From the NCBI GenBank assembly GCA_016779325.1, contig JADHNU010000004.1, forward strand, positions 1-64,000: a stretch of 64,000 bases of DNA, given 5' to 3'. The position numbers and the translations under genes were made by a program. Of this stretch, positions 34,787 through 43,842 are shown in pieces (the stretch's first letter is position 1; every line of letters begins with the position of its first letter). The DNA is from Pseudomonadales bacterium. GTDB taxonomy: Bacteria; Pseudomonadota; Gammaproteobacteria; Pseudomonadales; Azotimanducaceae. The notes under the pieces were generated by a model, which made no database searches, was not told the origin of the DNA, and worked only from the letters and a program-made list of their open reading frames with translations.

Positions 34787-35803
34787 ATGCGAAAGACCAC
34801 ACTCACCCGAGGCCTGCTAACCGCCGGCCTGCTCACCTTGAGCCTAGCCAGCTTGGCGGAAAACCTGGCGCCCAACCCCTTCACTGCTGAGCGGGGCTGG
34901 GGGAAGTTACCCGAGGGCCGCAGCTGGGGATCCACCAGCGCGATCTATCCCGCGCCGGACGGCAAGACGATTTGGGTGGCCGATCGCTGCGAGCAGAACC
35001 ATTGCATCGGCAAGGAAGATCTCGACCCCATCTTCCAGTTTGACCTGGAGGGCAACCTCTTAAAGAGCTTCGGCGCCGGCCTTCTCACCTGGCCCCACGG
35101 TATGTTCGTGGATGCGAACGGCAATGTGTGGGTAACCGATGCCCGGGGCGACGGCACCCGCGGCCATCAGGTGTGGAAGTTCAGCCCGGAAGGCGAAGTG
35201 CTCATGACCCTCGGTACCGCCGGGGTGGCCGGAGAAGGCGACTACGTCTTCCACGCCCCGAACGACGTGCTGGTGGCGCCGGACGGCAGCATTTTTGTCG
35301 CCGATGGCCACGGCCCGGGGAACAACAACCGCATCGTGAAATACGACGCCGACGGTAAATACCTCCTCGAATGGGGCGGCACGGGTCGGGATTTCGGCCA
35401 GTTCCGGGAACCCCACGCCCTGGCCATGGATTCCGCGGGGCGTCTGTTCGTAGCTGACCGCCACAACAACCGGATCCAAATTTTCGACCAGGAAGGCAAG
35501 CACCTGGATACCTGGACCCAGTTCAGCCGCAACAGCGGGCTCTTTATCAAGAATGACGTGCTCTACGCCGTCGACTCGGAGTCAAACCGGACTTGGGGCA
35601 ATAACCCCGGCTATCGCCGCGGCATGCGCATCGGCAGCGTGCTTGATGCCTATGTCGATTTCTTCATCCCGGACCCGGTGCCGAACCCGGACGACGTCAG
35701 CACCACCTTTGCCGAAGGCGTTGCCGTGGATGCGGAGGGGAATGTGTATGGCGCGGAAGTCGGCCCGAAGGGGGTGGTGAAGTATCACCGCAACGCCGAC
35801 TAG
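34787..35803 (+). CDS. Secreted NHL-repeat beta-propeller protein
   Basis: 338 aa. Signal peptide (LLTAGLLTLSLASLA) then NHL repeats such as HGMFVDANGNVWVTDA, NDVLVAPDGSIFVADG, HALAMDSAGRLFVADR and EGVAVDAEGNVYGAEV. The closest known type is the peptidyl-alpha-hydroxyglycine alpha-amidating-lyase-like propeller; function unknown. AAGGGAGG lies just before the ATG at 34787. It is in one transcription unit with the HupE-like gene and ends at a strong bidirectional terminator. Confidence 0.82.
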   Translation: MRKTTLTRGLLTAGLLTLSLASLAENLAPNPFTAERGWGKLPEGRSWGSTSAIYPAPDGKTIWVADRCEQNHCIGKEDLDPIFQFDLEGNLLKSFGAGLLTWPHGMFVDANGNVWVTDARGDGTRGHQVWKFSPEGEVLMTLGTAGVAGEGDYVFHAPNDVLVAPDGSIFVADGHGPGNNNRIVKYDADGKYLLEWGGTGRDFGQFREPHALAMDSAGRLFVADRHNNRIQIFDQEGKHLDTWTQFSRNSGLFIKNDVLYAVDSESNRTWGNNPGYRRGMRIGSVLDAYVDFFIPDPVPNPDDVSTTFAEGVAVDAEGNVYGAEVGPKGVVKYHRNAD

Positions 35804-35842
35804 CCAAGGCAAGCAGAAAGCCGAGCAGAAAGCCCAGCAAAG

Positions 35843-35881
35843 AAAAAGCCGGCGGGCCCGAGCGGGCGCGCCGGCTTTTTT
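35843..35881. terminator. Bidirectional terminator between convergent NHL and BVMO genes
   Basis: Long stem AAAAAGCCGGCG / CGCCGGCTTTTT with A-run and T-run on the two sides. Serves the plus-strand NHL gene (stop 35803) and the minus-strand monooxygenase (stop 35908). Confidence 0.85.
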
Positions 35882-35907
35882 ATGGCCGAAGCTTTAGCGC
35901 GCTCGCC

Positions 35908-37872
35908 TTAGGCGCGCTTCTGCGCAGGCCCTTCTGGAGAGAAGAAATCGAAATCTTCCGGCGCCGGAGCCCGCGTGCGATTCCAGTACTCGAGCAGGGT
36001 AAAGGGCCAGTTCTGCGTGACCCGCCCCTTCGCATTCTTGTACCAGCTGCGAACATGGGGCGCGCCCCAAGCCATCTGACTGTTCGCCTCATCCACCGCC
36101 TCGTTGAAGCGATCATGCACGGTGTGCTTCACCGCCAGGCTCTGCTGCCGCTCCATGGACAGGGCCAGGCAGCCAAGGATGTAACGCATCTCGCACTCGG
36201 AGAAGAACACGATGGAGCCGTTCACCACGATGTTCGTATTCGGCCCGTAGGTCATGAAGAAGTTCGGGAAATCAGGCACGGTAATCCCGAGGTAGGCGCG
36301 GGGGTCTCCATCCCAGAGATCCTGAAGGTTCTCCCCCGTGCGACCATAGATGGCCATGGGCCAAACGATCTTGCTAGCGTGGAAGCCCGTGGCGTAAATC
36401 ACCACATCGAAGTCATGGGCCGCCCCGGACTCCGTCTGAAGCCCCGTGGGCGTGAACCGCGCGATGCGATCGGTCAGCACCTCCACCTGGGGGAGCTTTA
36501 GGGTCTGATACCAGGTGCCGTTGTCCACCAGCATGCGCTTGCCCGCCGGGGGATAGTGGGGCGTAACCTTTTCCACCAGGTCAGGCCGGTCCCCGAGCAT
36601 TTCGTGAATGAACTCCGTAAGCATGGCCCGGAGCTCGTCGTTCGCCTGCCCCACGGCGTCATCCCGGTTTTCAAAGCCGGGCTCGCGACGCACGGAGCCA
36701 AGGAGCCCCTCGCTGGTAGACCAAAACTGGGAGAAGCGGAACCACTTGGCGTAGAACGGCACGTGCTGGAGCAGCCAATGCTTGCCGTCCTCAATGGGCT
36801 CGAAATAATGGGCCTGGGGGGACACCCAGGGTGGGGTCCGCTGAAAGATTGTCACCTTGGCAGCCTGCTTGGCCACGTGAGGCACAAACTGGAAGGCGCT
36901 TGCCCCCGTGCCCACCACGGCCACCCGCTTCCCGGTCAGGTCCACGTCATGATTCCACTTTGCAGAGTGCCAGCTCGGCCCCTGGAAGCGATCCATGCCC
37001 TCGATTTCCGGCATGCGCGGCCGGTTCAGCTGCCCCGTCGCGGTGATGAGGGCATCGCCGGCAAAGCTTTCCGCCCCTTCCGGGCTCTTGACGGACAGGA
37101 CCCACTGCTGCGTTTCCGTATCGAAGCGGGCCGCTTCCACTTCCCGGTTGAAGCGGATGTTCGGCAGCACGCCCATGGCTTCCGCGCACTGCCGGAAGTA
37201 ATCGAGCAGCACGGGCTGGGCGCTAAAGTGCTGGGGCCAATCGTTCGGCGCGAAGGAATAGGAATAGGTGTGGTTCGGGCTGTCCACGCGGCACCCGGGA
37301 TAGGTGTTCTCGAACCAGGTCCCACCCACGGAGGCGTTTTTCTCCACAATGGTGAAGGGCACGCCCGCCTGCTTTAGGCGATAGCCTGCCAGCAGCCCGG
37401 ACATGCCGGCCCCGATGATCAGCACATGGAAGTTGGCCCGCTTGCCTTCCTCTACAGCAAAGAGGGCCGGCTGAGCGTAGGCATCTTCCTGGTCGAGGCC
37501 GAGCTCACCCATAAGGAAAGGACCGTAGTGCTCCGGGAGCGGCTGGCCGGCAATGAAGTCGATCATTTCCCGAAGGACGGCCAGGCCCGGTGCCGGGGGC
37601 AGGCTTTGGGCGCCGTCCCGGTAGGCCTTGAGGGCGTCCAGCGCTTGCGCGCGCACCGCGGCCTGATCGGCCTCGGAGATGCCCCCCTGAGGGTCGCCCA
37701 TGAATTCCGAACGGGGCTTAATCGCGCCGCGAATGATGCCGGCGTCCCCCGTGAGATGCACCAGCGCGCACATAAGCGCCGGAATATTCGCCGAAGCGAG
37801 GGCCTTTTCCAGCGCGGCGTCATCCGCCGTGATCGGCGCCCAGGAATCAAAGCGGTCTGCTAGCTTTACCAT
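35908..37872 (-). CDS. Flavin-containing Baeyer-Villiger-type monooxygenase
   Basis: 654 aa. FAD loop VLIIGAGMSGLLAGYRL (about 150), the fingerprint FQGPSWHSAKWNHD (the type I BVMO FxGxxxHxxxW motif with Asn replacing the last Pro/Asp) and the NADPH loop VAVVGTGASAFQFVP. An N-terminal extension of about 145 residues is typical of the larger subgroup acting on cyclic ketones, steroids or alkyl ketones. GGGGAG precedes the ATG. Divergent from the NhaC-type antiporter. Confidence 0.9.
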   Translation of the reverse strand: MVKLADRFDSWAPITADDAALEKALASANIPALMCALVHLTGDAGIIRGAIKPRSEFMGDPQGGISEADQAAVRAQALDALKAYRDGAQSLPPAPGLAVLREMIDFIAGQPLPEHYGPFLMGELGLDQEDAYAQPALFAVEEGKRANFHVLIIGAGMSGLLAGYRLKQAGVPFTIVEKNASVGGTWFENTYPGCRVDSPNHTYSYSFAPNDWPQHFSAQPVLLDYFRQCAEAMGVLPNIRFNREVEAARFDTETQQWVLSVKSPEGAESFAGDALITATGQLNRPRMPEIEGMDRFQGPSWHSAKWNHDVDLTGKRVAVVGTGASAFQFVPHVAKQAAKVTIFQRTPPWVSPQAHYFEPIEDGKHWLLQHVPFYAKWFRFSQFWSTSEGLLGSVRREPGFENRDDAVGQANDELRAMLTEFIHEMLGDRPDLVEKVTPHYPPAGKRMLVDNGTWYQTLKLPQVEVLTDRIARFTPTGLQTESGAAHDFDVVIYATGFHASKIVWPMAIYGRTGENLQDLWDGDPRAYLGITVPDFPNFFMTYGPNTNIVVNGSIVFFSECEMRYILGCLALSMERQQSLAVKHTVHDRFNEAVDEANSQMAWGAPHVRSWYKNAKGRVTQNWPFTLLEYWNRTRAPAPEDFDFFSPEGPAQKRA

Positions 37873-38024
37873 TTTACTCTCCCCATGAAGCGACCGGCCC
37901 AGCCCGCATCGCTCTTCCTTTCCCTAGGCCTAGAGCCTGCCTCGGCCCGCGCGGGGGTGCAACCAGGGAAAAGCAAGGCATACTCTGGGGCCCTTGTTGA
38001 TCATCCCGAAGCCTTGGACGCCCC

Positions 38025-39434
38025 ATGACCGATGTGAGCTGGACCGCCCTCCTTCCCCCGGCCCTCGCCATCGGCTGCGCCCTGCTGACGCGGCAGGTTC
38101 TCCCCTCGCTCTTCGCCGGCCTCTGGCTGGCCCAGAGCCTGCTCGCTTACCAAACCGACGGAGCCCTTAATCCGCTGGTGGGCCTGGGGCAGGCCATCGA
38201 TGGGCTCATCGGGGTCTTTTCCAGCGCCGGGGATACGCGGGTGCTGGTCTTTATGCTGCTTATCGGTTCCATGATGGCCCTGATCGAACGCAACGGCGGC
38301 ATTGGCGGCCTGGTGCGGGCCCTTGAGCGCTTTCCCTTCAGCCGATCGCCGAAGGGCGCGCAGTGGCTCGCCTGGGGCACGGGGGTGGTCATTTTCCTCG
38401 AATCCACCGTCACCCTCTTGGTGGCCGGGGCCGTGGCCCGCCCCCTCTTCGACCGCTTTCGCCTTGCCCGGGAACGGCTTGCCTATCTCATCGACAGCAC
38501 GTCGGCCCCCGTGTGCATTCTTATCCCCCTCAATGCCTGGGGCGCCATCAATCTGGGCCTGCTTGAAAACACGGGACTGGAGAACAGCCTAGAAGTCTTC
38601 CTCGGCGCTATTCCGCTCAACATTTATGCATTCAGTGCGGTCGGCTTCGCCGCCGCCACCATCGCCTTCGGCTGGCGCTTTGGCCCCATGGGCGCCGCCG
38701 ATGATCGCGCGGCGGCGGCCCCCGCGCCGGCCCTTGCGGCGCCCACGACACCGGACGACCAAGCCCACCCCCGGGGCACGGCAGCCCATATGCTGCTGCC
38801 CCTGGCCGCGCTCCTGGTGACCGTCCCCCTGGGCCTGTGGATCACGGGCGAGGGTAATCTCATGGCCGGCTCGGGCTCGAAGGCCGTGCTCTGGGGCGTG
38901 CTCGCGGGCCTCGCGGTGGCGGGGGTTCAGGCCTATGGCCAGGGCGCCAACACGGAAACCATCCTCGAGGAGAGCCTCCGGGGCGCCGGCAATCTGCTGA
39001 CCATTTCCGTCATTCTGCTCTTCGCTCTGGCCCTTGGCAGTGCCGCCAAGGCCCTCGGGACCGGCCCCTATCTCGCCCAGGTGGTGGGCGATCAGGTGCC
39101 CGTCTTCTTACTCCCGGCCCTGGTTTTCCTGGTCAGCGGTGCCACGGCCTTTTCCATTGGCTCCTCCTTCGGCACCTTCGCACTCATGATTCCCCTGGCC
39201 ATTCCCCTAAGTCTGGATTTAGGCCTGCCCCCCTCCCTGCTCCTGGCCACGGTACTGGGCGGCGCGGTCTTCGGCGATCACGCCTCACCCATCAGCGACA
39301 CCACGGTGGTGGCCTCCCTTGCTGCCGACACGCCTCATATTGAGCATGTTCGCACCCAGCTGCCCTTCGCCCTCTCCGCCGGCGCCATCGCGCTCGTCGC
39401 CTACCTCCTGCTCGGGCTGTTTTACGCCCCCTAG
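38025..39434 (+). CDS. NhaC-type Na+/H+ antiporter family protein
   Basis: 469 aa with about 11-12 membrane spans. Family motifs: VVIFLESTVTLLVAGAVARP, DSTSAPVCILIPLNAWG and LGGAVFGDHASPISDTTVVAS. NhaC/ArcD-like members exchange sodium for protons or carry carboxylates such as malate-lactate; which one cannot be read here. A hydrophilic Ala/Pro-rich loop lies between spans near 225-250. ATG start. Confidence 0.88.
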   Translation: MTDVSWTALLPPALAIGCALLTRQVLPSLFAGLWLAQSLLAYQTDGALNPLVGLGQAIDGLIGVFSSAGDTRVLVFMLLIGSMMALIERNGGIGGLVRALERFPFSRSPKGAQWLAWGTGVVIFLESTVTLLVAGAVARPLFDRFRLARERLAYLIDSTSAPVCILIPLNAWGAINLGLLENTGLENSLEVFLGAIPLNIYAFSAVGFAAATIAFGWRFGPMGAADDRAAAAPAPALAAPTTPDDQAHPRGTAAHMLLPLAALLVTVPLGLWITGEGNLMAGSGSKAVLWGVLAGLAVAGVQAYGQGANTETILEESLRGAGNLLTISVILLFALALGSAAKALGTGPYLAQVVGDQVPVFLLPALVFLVSGATAFSIGSSFGTFALMIPLAIPLSLDLGLPPSLLLATVLGGAVFGDHASPISDTTVVASLAADTPHIEHVRTQLPFALSAGAIALVAYLLLGLFYAP

Positions 39435-39446
39435 GGGACTCGCCTA

Positions 39447-39475
39447 TTGACAGCGGCGAAGTCAAGGGGGACATT
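39447..39475 (+). promoter_or_regulatory. Possible sigma-70 promoter of the CYP153 gene
   Basis: TTGACA, a 17-nt spacer and GACATT, 41 nt before the P450 ATG. The -35 is perfect and the -10 is weak (3 of 6). Confidence 0.35.
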
Positions 39476-39515
39476 TGAGGAAAAGCGAGCCGCGACTCAT
39501 CTTTAGGAGCCACTC

Positions 39516-40796
39516 ATGAGCGAAGCGCCGACCCTGGGGAAAATTGACTGGTCGAACCCCTTTCCTGATGTCCCGAGCCATCTAGGCTTAGATCCCTACA
39601 GCCTCCCCCTCGAGGAACTCAATCCGGCCCAACCGGAACTTTTCGAAGCGGACCAGCAGTACGCTTTCTTCGAGCGGCTGCGCCGGGAAGCGCCGATTCA
39701 CAAAACCGAAGTGAGCCAGTTCGGCCCCTACTGGTCCGTGACGCGCTATGAAGACATCATGTACGTCGATAAGTCCCACCAGATTTTCTCGTCCGAAACG
39801 GGCATCACGCTCAACGACGAAGACGAAGACTTCCAGCTCCCCATGTTCATTGCCATGGATCAGCCCAAGCACGACGTGCAACGGAAGACGGTCCAGGGCG
39901 TGGTTTCCCCTCGAAACCTCATGAACCTCGAGCCTCTTATCCGCGAGCGGGCCGGCAAGATTTTAGACGAGCTGCCCGTGGGGGAAGCCTTCAACTGGGT
40001 GGACAAGGTCTCCATCGAGCTCACGGCGCAAATGCTGGCCACCCTCTTCGACTTCCCCTTTGAGGACCGCCGTAAGCTGACGCGCTGGTCCGACGTCGCC
40101 ACGGCGGGCCCGGGCATGGGCATCATCGATTCGGAGGAGCAGCGCCGGGCCGAGCTCATCGAGTGCCTCGAGTACTTCACCCGGCTCTGGAACGAGCGGG
40201 TGAACAGCGAGCCGGGGAACGACCTTATTTCCATGCTGGCCCACGGCGAGTCGACGAAGAACATGCCGCCCATGGAATATCTGGGGAACCTGATCCTCCT
40301 CATCGTCGGGGGTAATGACACCACCCGGAACAGCATCACCGGCGGGCTCTACGCCCTTAACAAGTGGCCCGAGCAATTCGCCAAGGTCAAGGCCGATCAC
40401 AGCCTCATTCCCAACATGGTGGCGGAAATCATCCGCTGGCAGACGCCGCTGGCGCATATGCGTCGCCGTGCCCTCGTGGATACGGAACTCGGCGGGCAAC
40501 AGATCAAGGCCGGGGACAAGGTGTGCATGTGGTACCTCTCCGGGAATCGGGACGAAAACCAATTTCCTGACGCGGATAAGCTCATCATCGATCGCCCCAA
40601 CGCCCGCAGCCACGTGTCCTTTGGCTATGGCATTCACCGCTGCATGGGCAACCGCCTCGGGGAGATGCAGCTGCGCGTTGTTTGGGAAGAAATCTTGAAG
40701 CGCTTTAAGGATGTGGAAGTGCTCGAAGAGCCCACGCGCGTGCGCTCGGCTTTTGTGAAGGGCTACTCCAACCTGCAGGTCAAACTGCACGTCTGA
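39516..40796 (+). CDS. Cytochrome P450, CYP153-type alkane/fatty-acid terminal hydroxylase
   Basis: 426 aa. I-helix LIVGGNDTTRNSITGG, K-helix EIIRW and heme loop SFGYGIHRCMGNRLGEMQLRV (split here as SFGYGIHRCMG then NRLGEMQLR). PMFIAMDQPKHDVQRK and the NDTTRNS motif are characteristic of the CYP153 family, which hydroxylates medium-chain alkanes and fatty acids at the terminal carbon. CYP153 needs a ferredoxin and ferredoxin reductase; neither is adjacent, so redox partners must be elsewhere. GGAG lies before the ATG. A strong hairpin follows the TGA stop. Confidence 0.9.
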   Translation: MSEAPTLGKIDWSNPFPDVPSHLGLDPYSLPLEELNPAQPELFEADQQYAFFERLRREAPIHKTEVSQFGPYWSVTRYEDIMYVDKSHQIFSSETGITLNDEDEDFQLPMFIAMDQPKHDVQRKTVQGVVSPRNLMNLEPLIRERAGKILDELPVGEAFNWVDKVSIELTAQMLATLFDFPFEDRRKLTRWSDVATAGPGMGIIDSEEQRRAELIECLEYFTRLWNERVNSEPGNDLISMLAHGESTKNMPPMEYLGNLILLIVGGNDTTRNSITGGLYALNKWPEQFAKVKADHSLIPNMVAEIIRWQTPLAHMRRRALVDTELGGQQIKAGDKVCMWYLSGNRDENQFPDADKLIIDRPNARSHVSFGYGIHRCMGNRLGEMQLRVVWEEILKRFKDVEVLEEPTRVRSAFVKGYSNLQVKLHV

Positions 40797-40803
40797 AGCA
40801 CCT

Positions 40804-40859
40804 CGGTCAGGGAAAGGGCCCCTCCCTTTCCCTGACCGTGTCCCGGGCTCCCCTTTTTT
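40804..40859 (+). terminator. Terminator after CYP153
   Basis: Perfect 15-bp stem (40804-40818 with 40824-40838, 5-nt loop), then a six-T run 15 nt further on. Confidence 0.65.
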
Positions 40860-40901
40860 CAAGCGCCTCTGCTAGAGTCGGGGTCTAAGAAAGGAGTCCC
40901 G

Positions 40902-41597
40902 ATGGCACCTCGCTGGCTCTCGACCTTCTACCTCCTGCTGGCCTGCACCTTAGCCGGCTGTACGACAACGGCTGTCACCGTCGAGGCCACCTTTCCCGAA
41001 CGGCCCGTGGTCCAGCAACTCCCCTTGGCCGTAAGCGTGGTCTACACGGACGCCTTCCGGAACTATACCCTTAAGGAAAGCATCCCCCAGCGCGGGGACT
41101 GGGAAATCGACCTCGGCGCGGCCCAGGTCACCCTTTTCCGAGCCATGTTGCCGGCCATTTTTACCGAGGTCCGGGAGCGGGAAACGCTGGCGGCGGAACC
41201 CGAGGATAGCCCCGTCGACCTCATCCTTGCGCCTGAGCTGTTGGATATGCAGTTCTCCATTCCCTTTCAAACCCGATCGAACTTTTTTGAGGTTTGGTTG
41301 AAGTATGAAGTACAACTTTATGAAAAAAATGGCAAAACCCTCGTAGCCCGCTACCCCCTAACGGGCTACGGGCGCACCCGGGACGGGTTTCTTGATAGCG
41401 CTCAGGTGGCCATTGAGCAGGCGGCCATTACGGCCCTACGGGACGCCGGCGCGTTCTTCGCCATCGAGTTTCCCCGCAACCAAGATCAGCTTGCCGCAGC
41501 GCGGGCCCGGGCTCGCCTCGCCGCCCCCGCGCCCCCCGTCGATCCGGCCCCGGCTCCCGAGCCGGCGCCGACGGACCTTGAGGACCCCACAATATGA
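40902..41597 (+). CDS. Predicted outer-membrane lipoprotein
   Basis: 231 aa. Lipoprotein signal with lipobox LAGC at about 17-20, cysteine followed by TTTAV. The mature part has a mixed alpha/beta pattern; the tail of about 35 residues is Ala/Pro-rich and ends in an acidic segment. I do not recognise the family. AAAGGAG precedes the ATG. Overlaps the next lipoprotein gene by ATGA, so the two are a coupled pair. Confidence 0.75.
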   Translation: MAPRWLSTFYLLLACTLAGCTTTAVTVEATFPERPVVQQLPLAVSVVYTDAFRNYTLKESIPQRGDWEIDLGAAQVTLFRAMLPAIFTEVRERETLAAEPEDSPVDLILAPELLDMQFSIPFQTRSNFFEVWLKYEVQLYEKNGKTLVARYPLTGYGRTRDGFLDSAQVAIEQAAITALRDAGAFFAIEFPRNQDQLAAARARARLAAPAPPVDPAPAPEPAPTDLEDPTI

Positions 41598-42262
41598 ATA
41601 CCGTCGCCCGAGCCATGCTCACCATCGCCTCTGCCCTAACCCTCGGTGGCTGTGTCAGTGCGACCATCGAAGAGGTCCGTACCGGGCCGGCAGCGAGCGC
41701 GCTGGCCATGGAGAGCCCTATCGTTGTTCTCGGGCGCCGCCACAACAACGGCTATGAAACGGAAAGCCAGTTTGTGGACTGCGTGGGGAAAAACCTCAAG
41801 GCGACCAAAGTCCTTCCCGAGCAGCAATTTGTGGATGCCCTCTACCCCTGGTTTGAGCCGCGCACCGCGCCCCTGGGCACGGCCGACCTGCCCCGCCTCT
41901 TTGCTAACGAGGCCGTGGCAAAGCGCGTAGAAGCCCTCGGCGTGCGCTACCTCATTTGGGTGGACGGCGTGACCAACACCACGGACCAGGCCGGCAGCAT
42001 GACCTGCACCATCAGCCCCGGCGGCGGCGGCTGCTTTGGCTTTGTCACCTGGGCCCGGGATGCCTCCTATGAGGCGACGGTGTGGGATCTGGAGACCCAG
42101 CAATCCATGGGACGCATCTCCAGCGACGCAAGCGGCACCTCCTACATGCCCGCGATGGTAGTGCCCGTTCCCATCATCGCCCGGGTGCAGGCCCAGGCCT
42201 GCTCGGGGCTCGCGAATCAGCTAGACGCCTTTCTGAGCGGCGCCCCGCCGGAAGCCAGCTAA
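41594..42262 (+). CDS. Predicted outer-membrane lipoprotein
   Basis: 222 aa. Lipobox LGGC at about 17-20. The mature part has four Cys, two of them in a Gly-rich loop (MTCTISPGGGGCFGF), which could form disulfides in the periplasm. Family not recognised. Coupled by a 4-nt overlap to the preceding lipoprotein gene. Its TAA overlaps the stop of convergent holB. Confidence 0.72.
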   Translation: MNTVARAMLTIASALTLGGCVSATIEEVRTGPAASALAMESPIVVLGRRHNNGYETESQFVDCVGKNLKATKVLPEQQFVDALYPWFEPRTAPLGTADLPRLFANEAVAKRVEALGVRYLIWVDGVTNTTDQAGSMTCTISPGGGGCFGFVTWARDASYEATVWDLETQQSMGRISSDASGTSYMPAMVVPVPIIARVQAQACSGLANQLDAFLSGAPPEAS

Positions 42263-43203
42263 GCCTGAAGCGGCAGCAGGAGCTCCTCAAGCAGCAGCTG
42301 GGGGTTTGGGTTGGCTGCGCTTTGAAGCTTACGCCGCGCCCCCTCGAGCTGGTCGTAGCGGGCGAGAAGCCGCCGATCCACGCCCTCCGCCACCCCGGCC
42401 CGAAGCGCCTCAAGGGTATGCATGCGCAGCACATCGATGACGGCCCGGGCGTGGGCACGCTGCCCCGCTGCATCAAGGCGCGGAGGAAAGGTCAGCAGCG
42501 GCTGGGGATCCCCCCCATGGAGAGCGGCCCGGGCAGCCCCCTCTAAACTTAGGCGCAGGGTGGTCTCTTCCTCGAGCGCCTTCCCCGGGGCGCCCTCCCC
42601 AAGGACCAGACGCCGCTCCGCCTCGGCCCCCGTCAGCCCCGTCGCCTCGAGCACGGCCCGCGCCTCCGCTGCCGTACCCGGTGGTAGGGAAAAGCTTTGG
42701 CAACGGGAGCGCAGGGTGGGCAGCAGCTGCCCCGGCGCGTGGCAGACCAGCAGCAGGTAAACCCCTGGGCCCGGCTCTTCCAGGCGCTTTAGAAAGGCAT
42801 TCGCCGCCGCGCCGTTGAGCGCTTCGAAGGGCTCCAGCACCACCACCCGCGCCGACCCCAAGCTCGCGGTGCGCTCCAGAAAGCCCCCGAGCTGACGGAT
42901 CTGGTCGATGGTCAGCTGAGCGCGCCGGGGCCCACCTTCCCGAGCCGCCTCCCGCACCAGCAGACGCGCATCCGGATGGGTGCGCAAATCATCATCGTCT
43001 TCCTCCCCGGGACTGAGCCAGCGATGGGCCGACGCGAGGGGACGCCCGAGCAGATGGCGGGCGAACTGGCGGGCGAAAAAGCCGCTCCCCCACCCGCTCG
43101 GGCCGGCCAGGAGCAGCGCGTGGGGCAAGCGCCCCTCCGCCGCCCGCGCCGTGAGCTGGGCCCAGCGCGCGCGGTGCCAGGGCGCCACGGGCGCGTCAGT
43201 CAT
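42259..43203 (-). CDS. holB: DNA polymerase III delta-prime subunit
   Basis: 314 aa, clamp-loader subunit. LLLAGPSGWGSGFFARQFA is a degenerate Walker A, normal for delta-prime; then VLEPFEALNGAAANAFLKRLEEP and LPTLRSRCQ (SRC motif). The zinc module is not obvious: the four-Cys pattern of most bacterial delta-prime subunits is missing. The ATG at 43203 overlaps the tmk stop by 8 nt and is preferred over a longer frame inside tmk. Last gene of the fatty-acid cluster; no pilZ or tatD follows. Confidence 0.9.
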   Translation of the reverse strand: MTDAPVAPWHRARWAQLTARAAEGRLPHALLLAGPSGWGSGFFARQFARHLLGRPLASAHRWLSPGEEDDDDLRTHPDARLLVREAAREGGPRRAQLTIDQIRQLGGFLERTASLGSARVVVLEPFEALNGAAANAFLKRLEEPGPGVYLLLVCHAPGQLLPTLRSRCQSFSLPPGTAAEARAVLEATGLTGAEAERRLVLGEGAPGKALEEETTLRLSLEGAARAALHGGDPQPLLTFPPRLDAAGQRAHARAVIDVLRMHTLEALRAGVAEGVDRRLLARYDQLEGARRKLQSAANPNPQLLLEELLLPLQA

Positions 43204-43840
43204 GGGTCCGGGCCGCCTGCAGAAAAGGCCGGAGAATCTCACGCAGGCTGGCCGCCACGGCGGCCTCCGAACGGGAGGCATCCACCACACGAAAGCGGTC
43301 CGGGCTTGCTCCGGCTTGCTCAAGGTAGGCCATGCGCACCCGCTCGAAGAAGTCGAGGGTCTCCTGTTCGATACGATCCTTCGCACCGCGCTTGGCCGCG
43401 CGGTCGAGGCCTTCGGCGACCGGAAGATCGAGCAGCACGGTCAGATCGGGCCAGCAGTCTCCATGTACCCACGCCGCCAGAGCGTCGATCCGGGCGAGGG
43501 GCATGCCCCGGCCGCCCCCTTGATAGGCGCGGGTGGCGTCCGTAAAGCGGTCGCAAAGCACCCAGGTACCGGCCTCGAGGGCCGGCTCAATCCGATGGCG
43601 CACGTGCTGGGCCCGGGCGGCAAACATGAGCAGAAGCTCCGTCTCCGCCGCCATGGGCTCGGCCTCGTCGGCACTTAAGAGCAGGCCCCGGATCGCCTCC
43701 GCGCGCGCCGTACCCCCGGGTTCCCGGGTGGTGATAAAGGGCACGCCGGCCTCCCGCAGGCACGCTGCCACCGTCTGAAGCTGCGTGCTCTTTCCCGCCC
43801 CCTCGCCGCCCTCGAGGGTGATAAATCGACCCCGCGCCAT
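43196..43840 (-). CDS. tmk: Thymidylate kinase
   Basis: 214 aa. P-loop GGEGAGKST, dTMP-binding TREPGGT, and CDRFTDATRAYQGGGRG (DR motif with lid). Phosphorylates dTMP to dTDP. 2 nt after mltG and overlapping holB, as in other gammaproteobacteria. Confidence 0.95.
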   Translation of the reverse strand: MARGRFITLEGGEGAGKSTQLQTVAACLREAGVPFITTREPGGTARAEAIRGLLLSADEAEPMAAETELLLMFAARAQHVRHRIEPALEAGTWVLCDRFTDATRAYQGGGRGMPLARIDALAAWVHGDCWPDLTVLLDLPVAEGLDRAAKRGAKDRIEQETLDFFERVRMAYLEQAGASPDRFRVVDASRSEAAVAASLREILRPFLQAARTHD

Positions 43841-43842
43841 GG

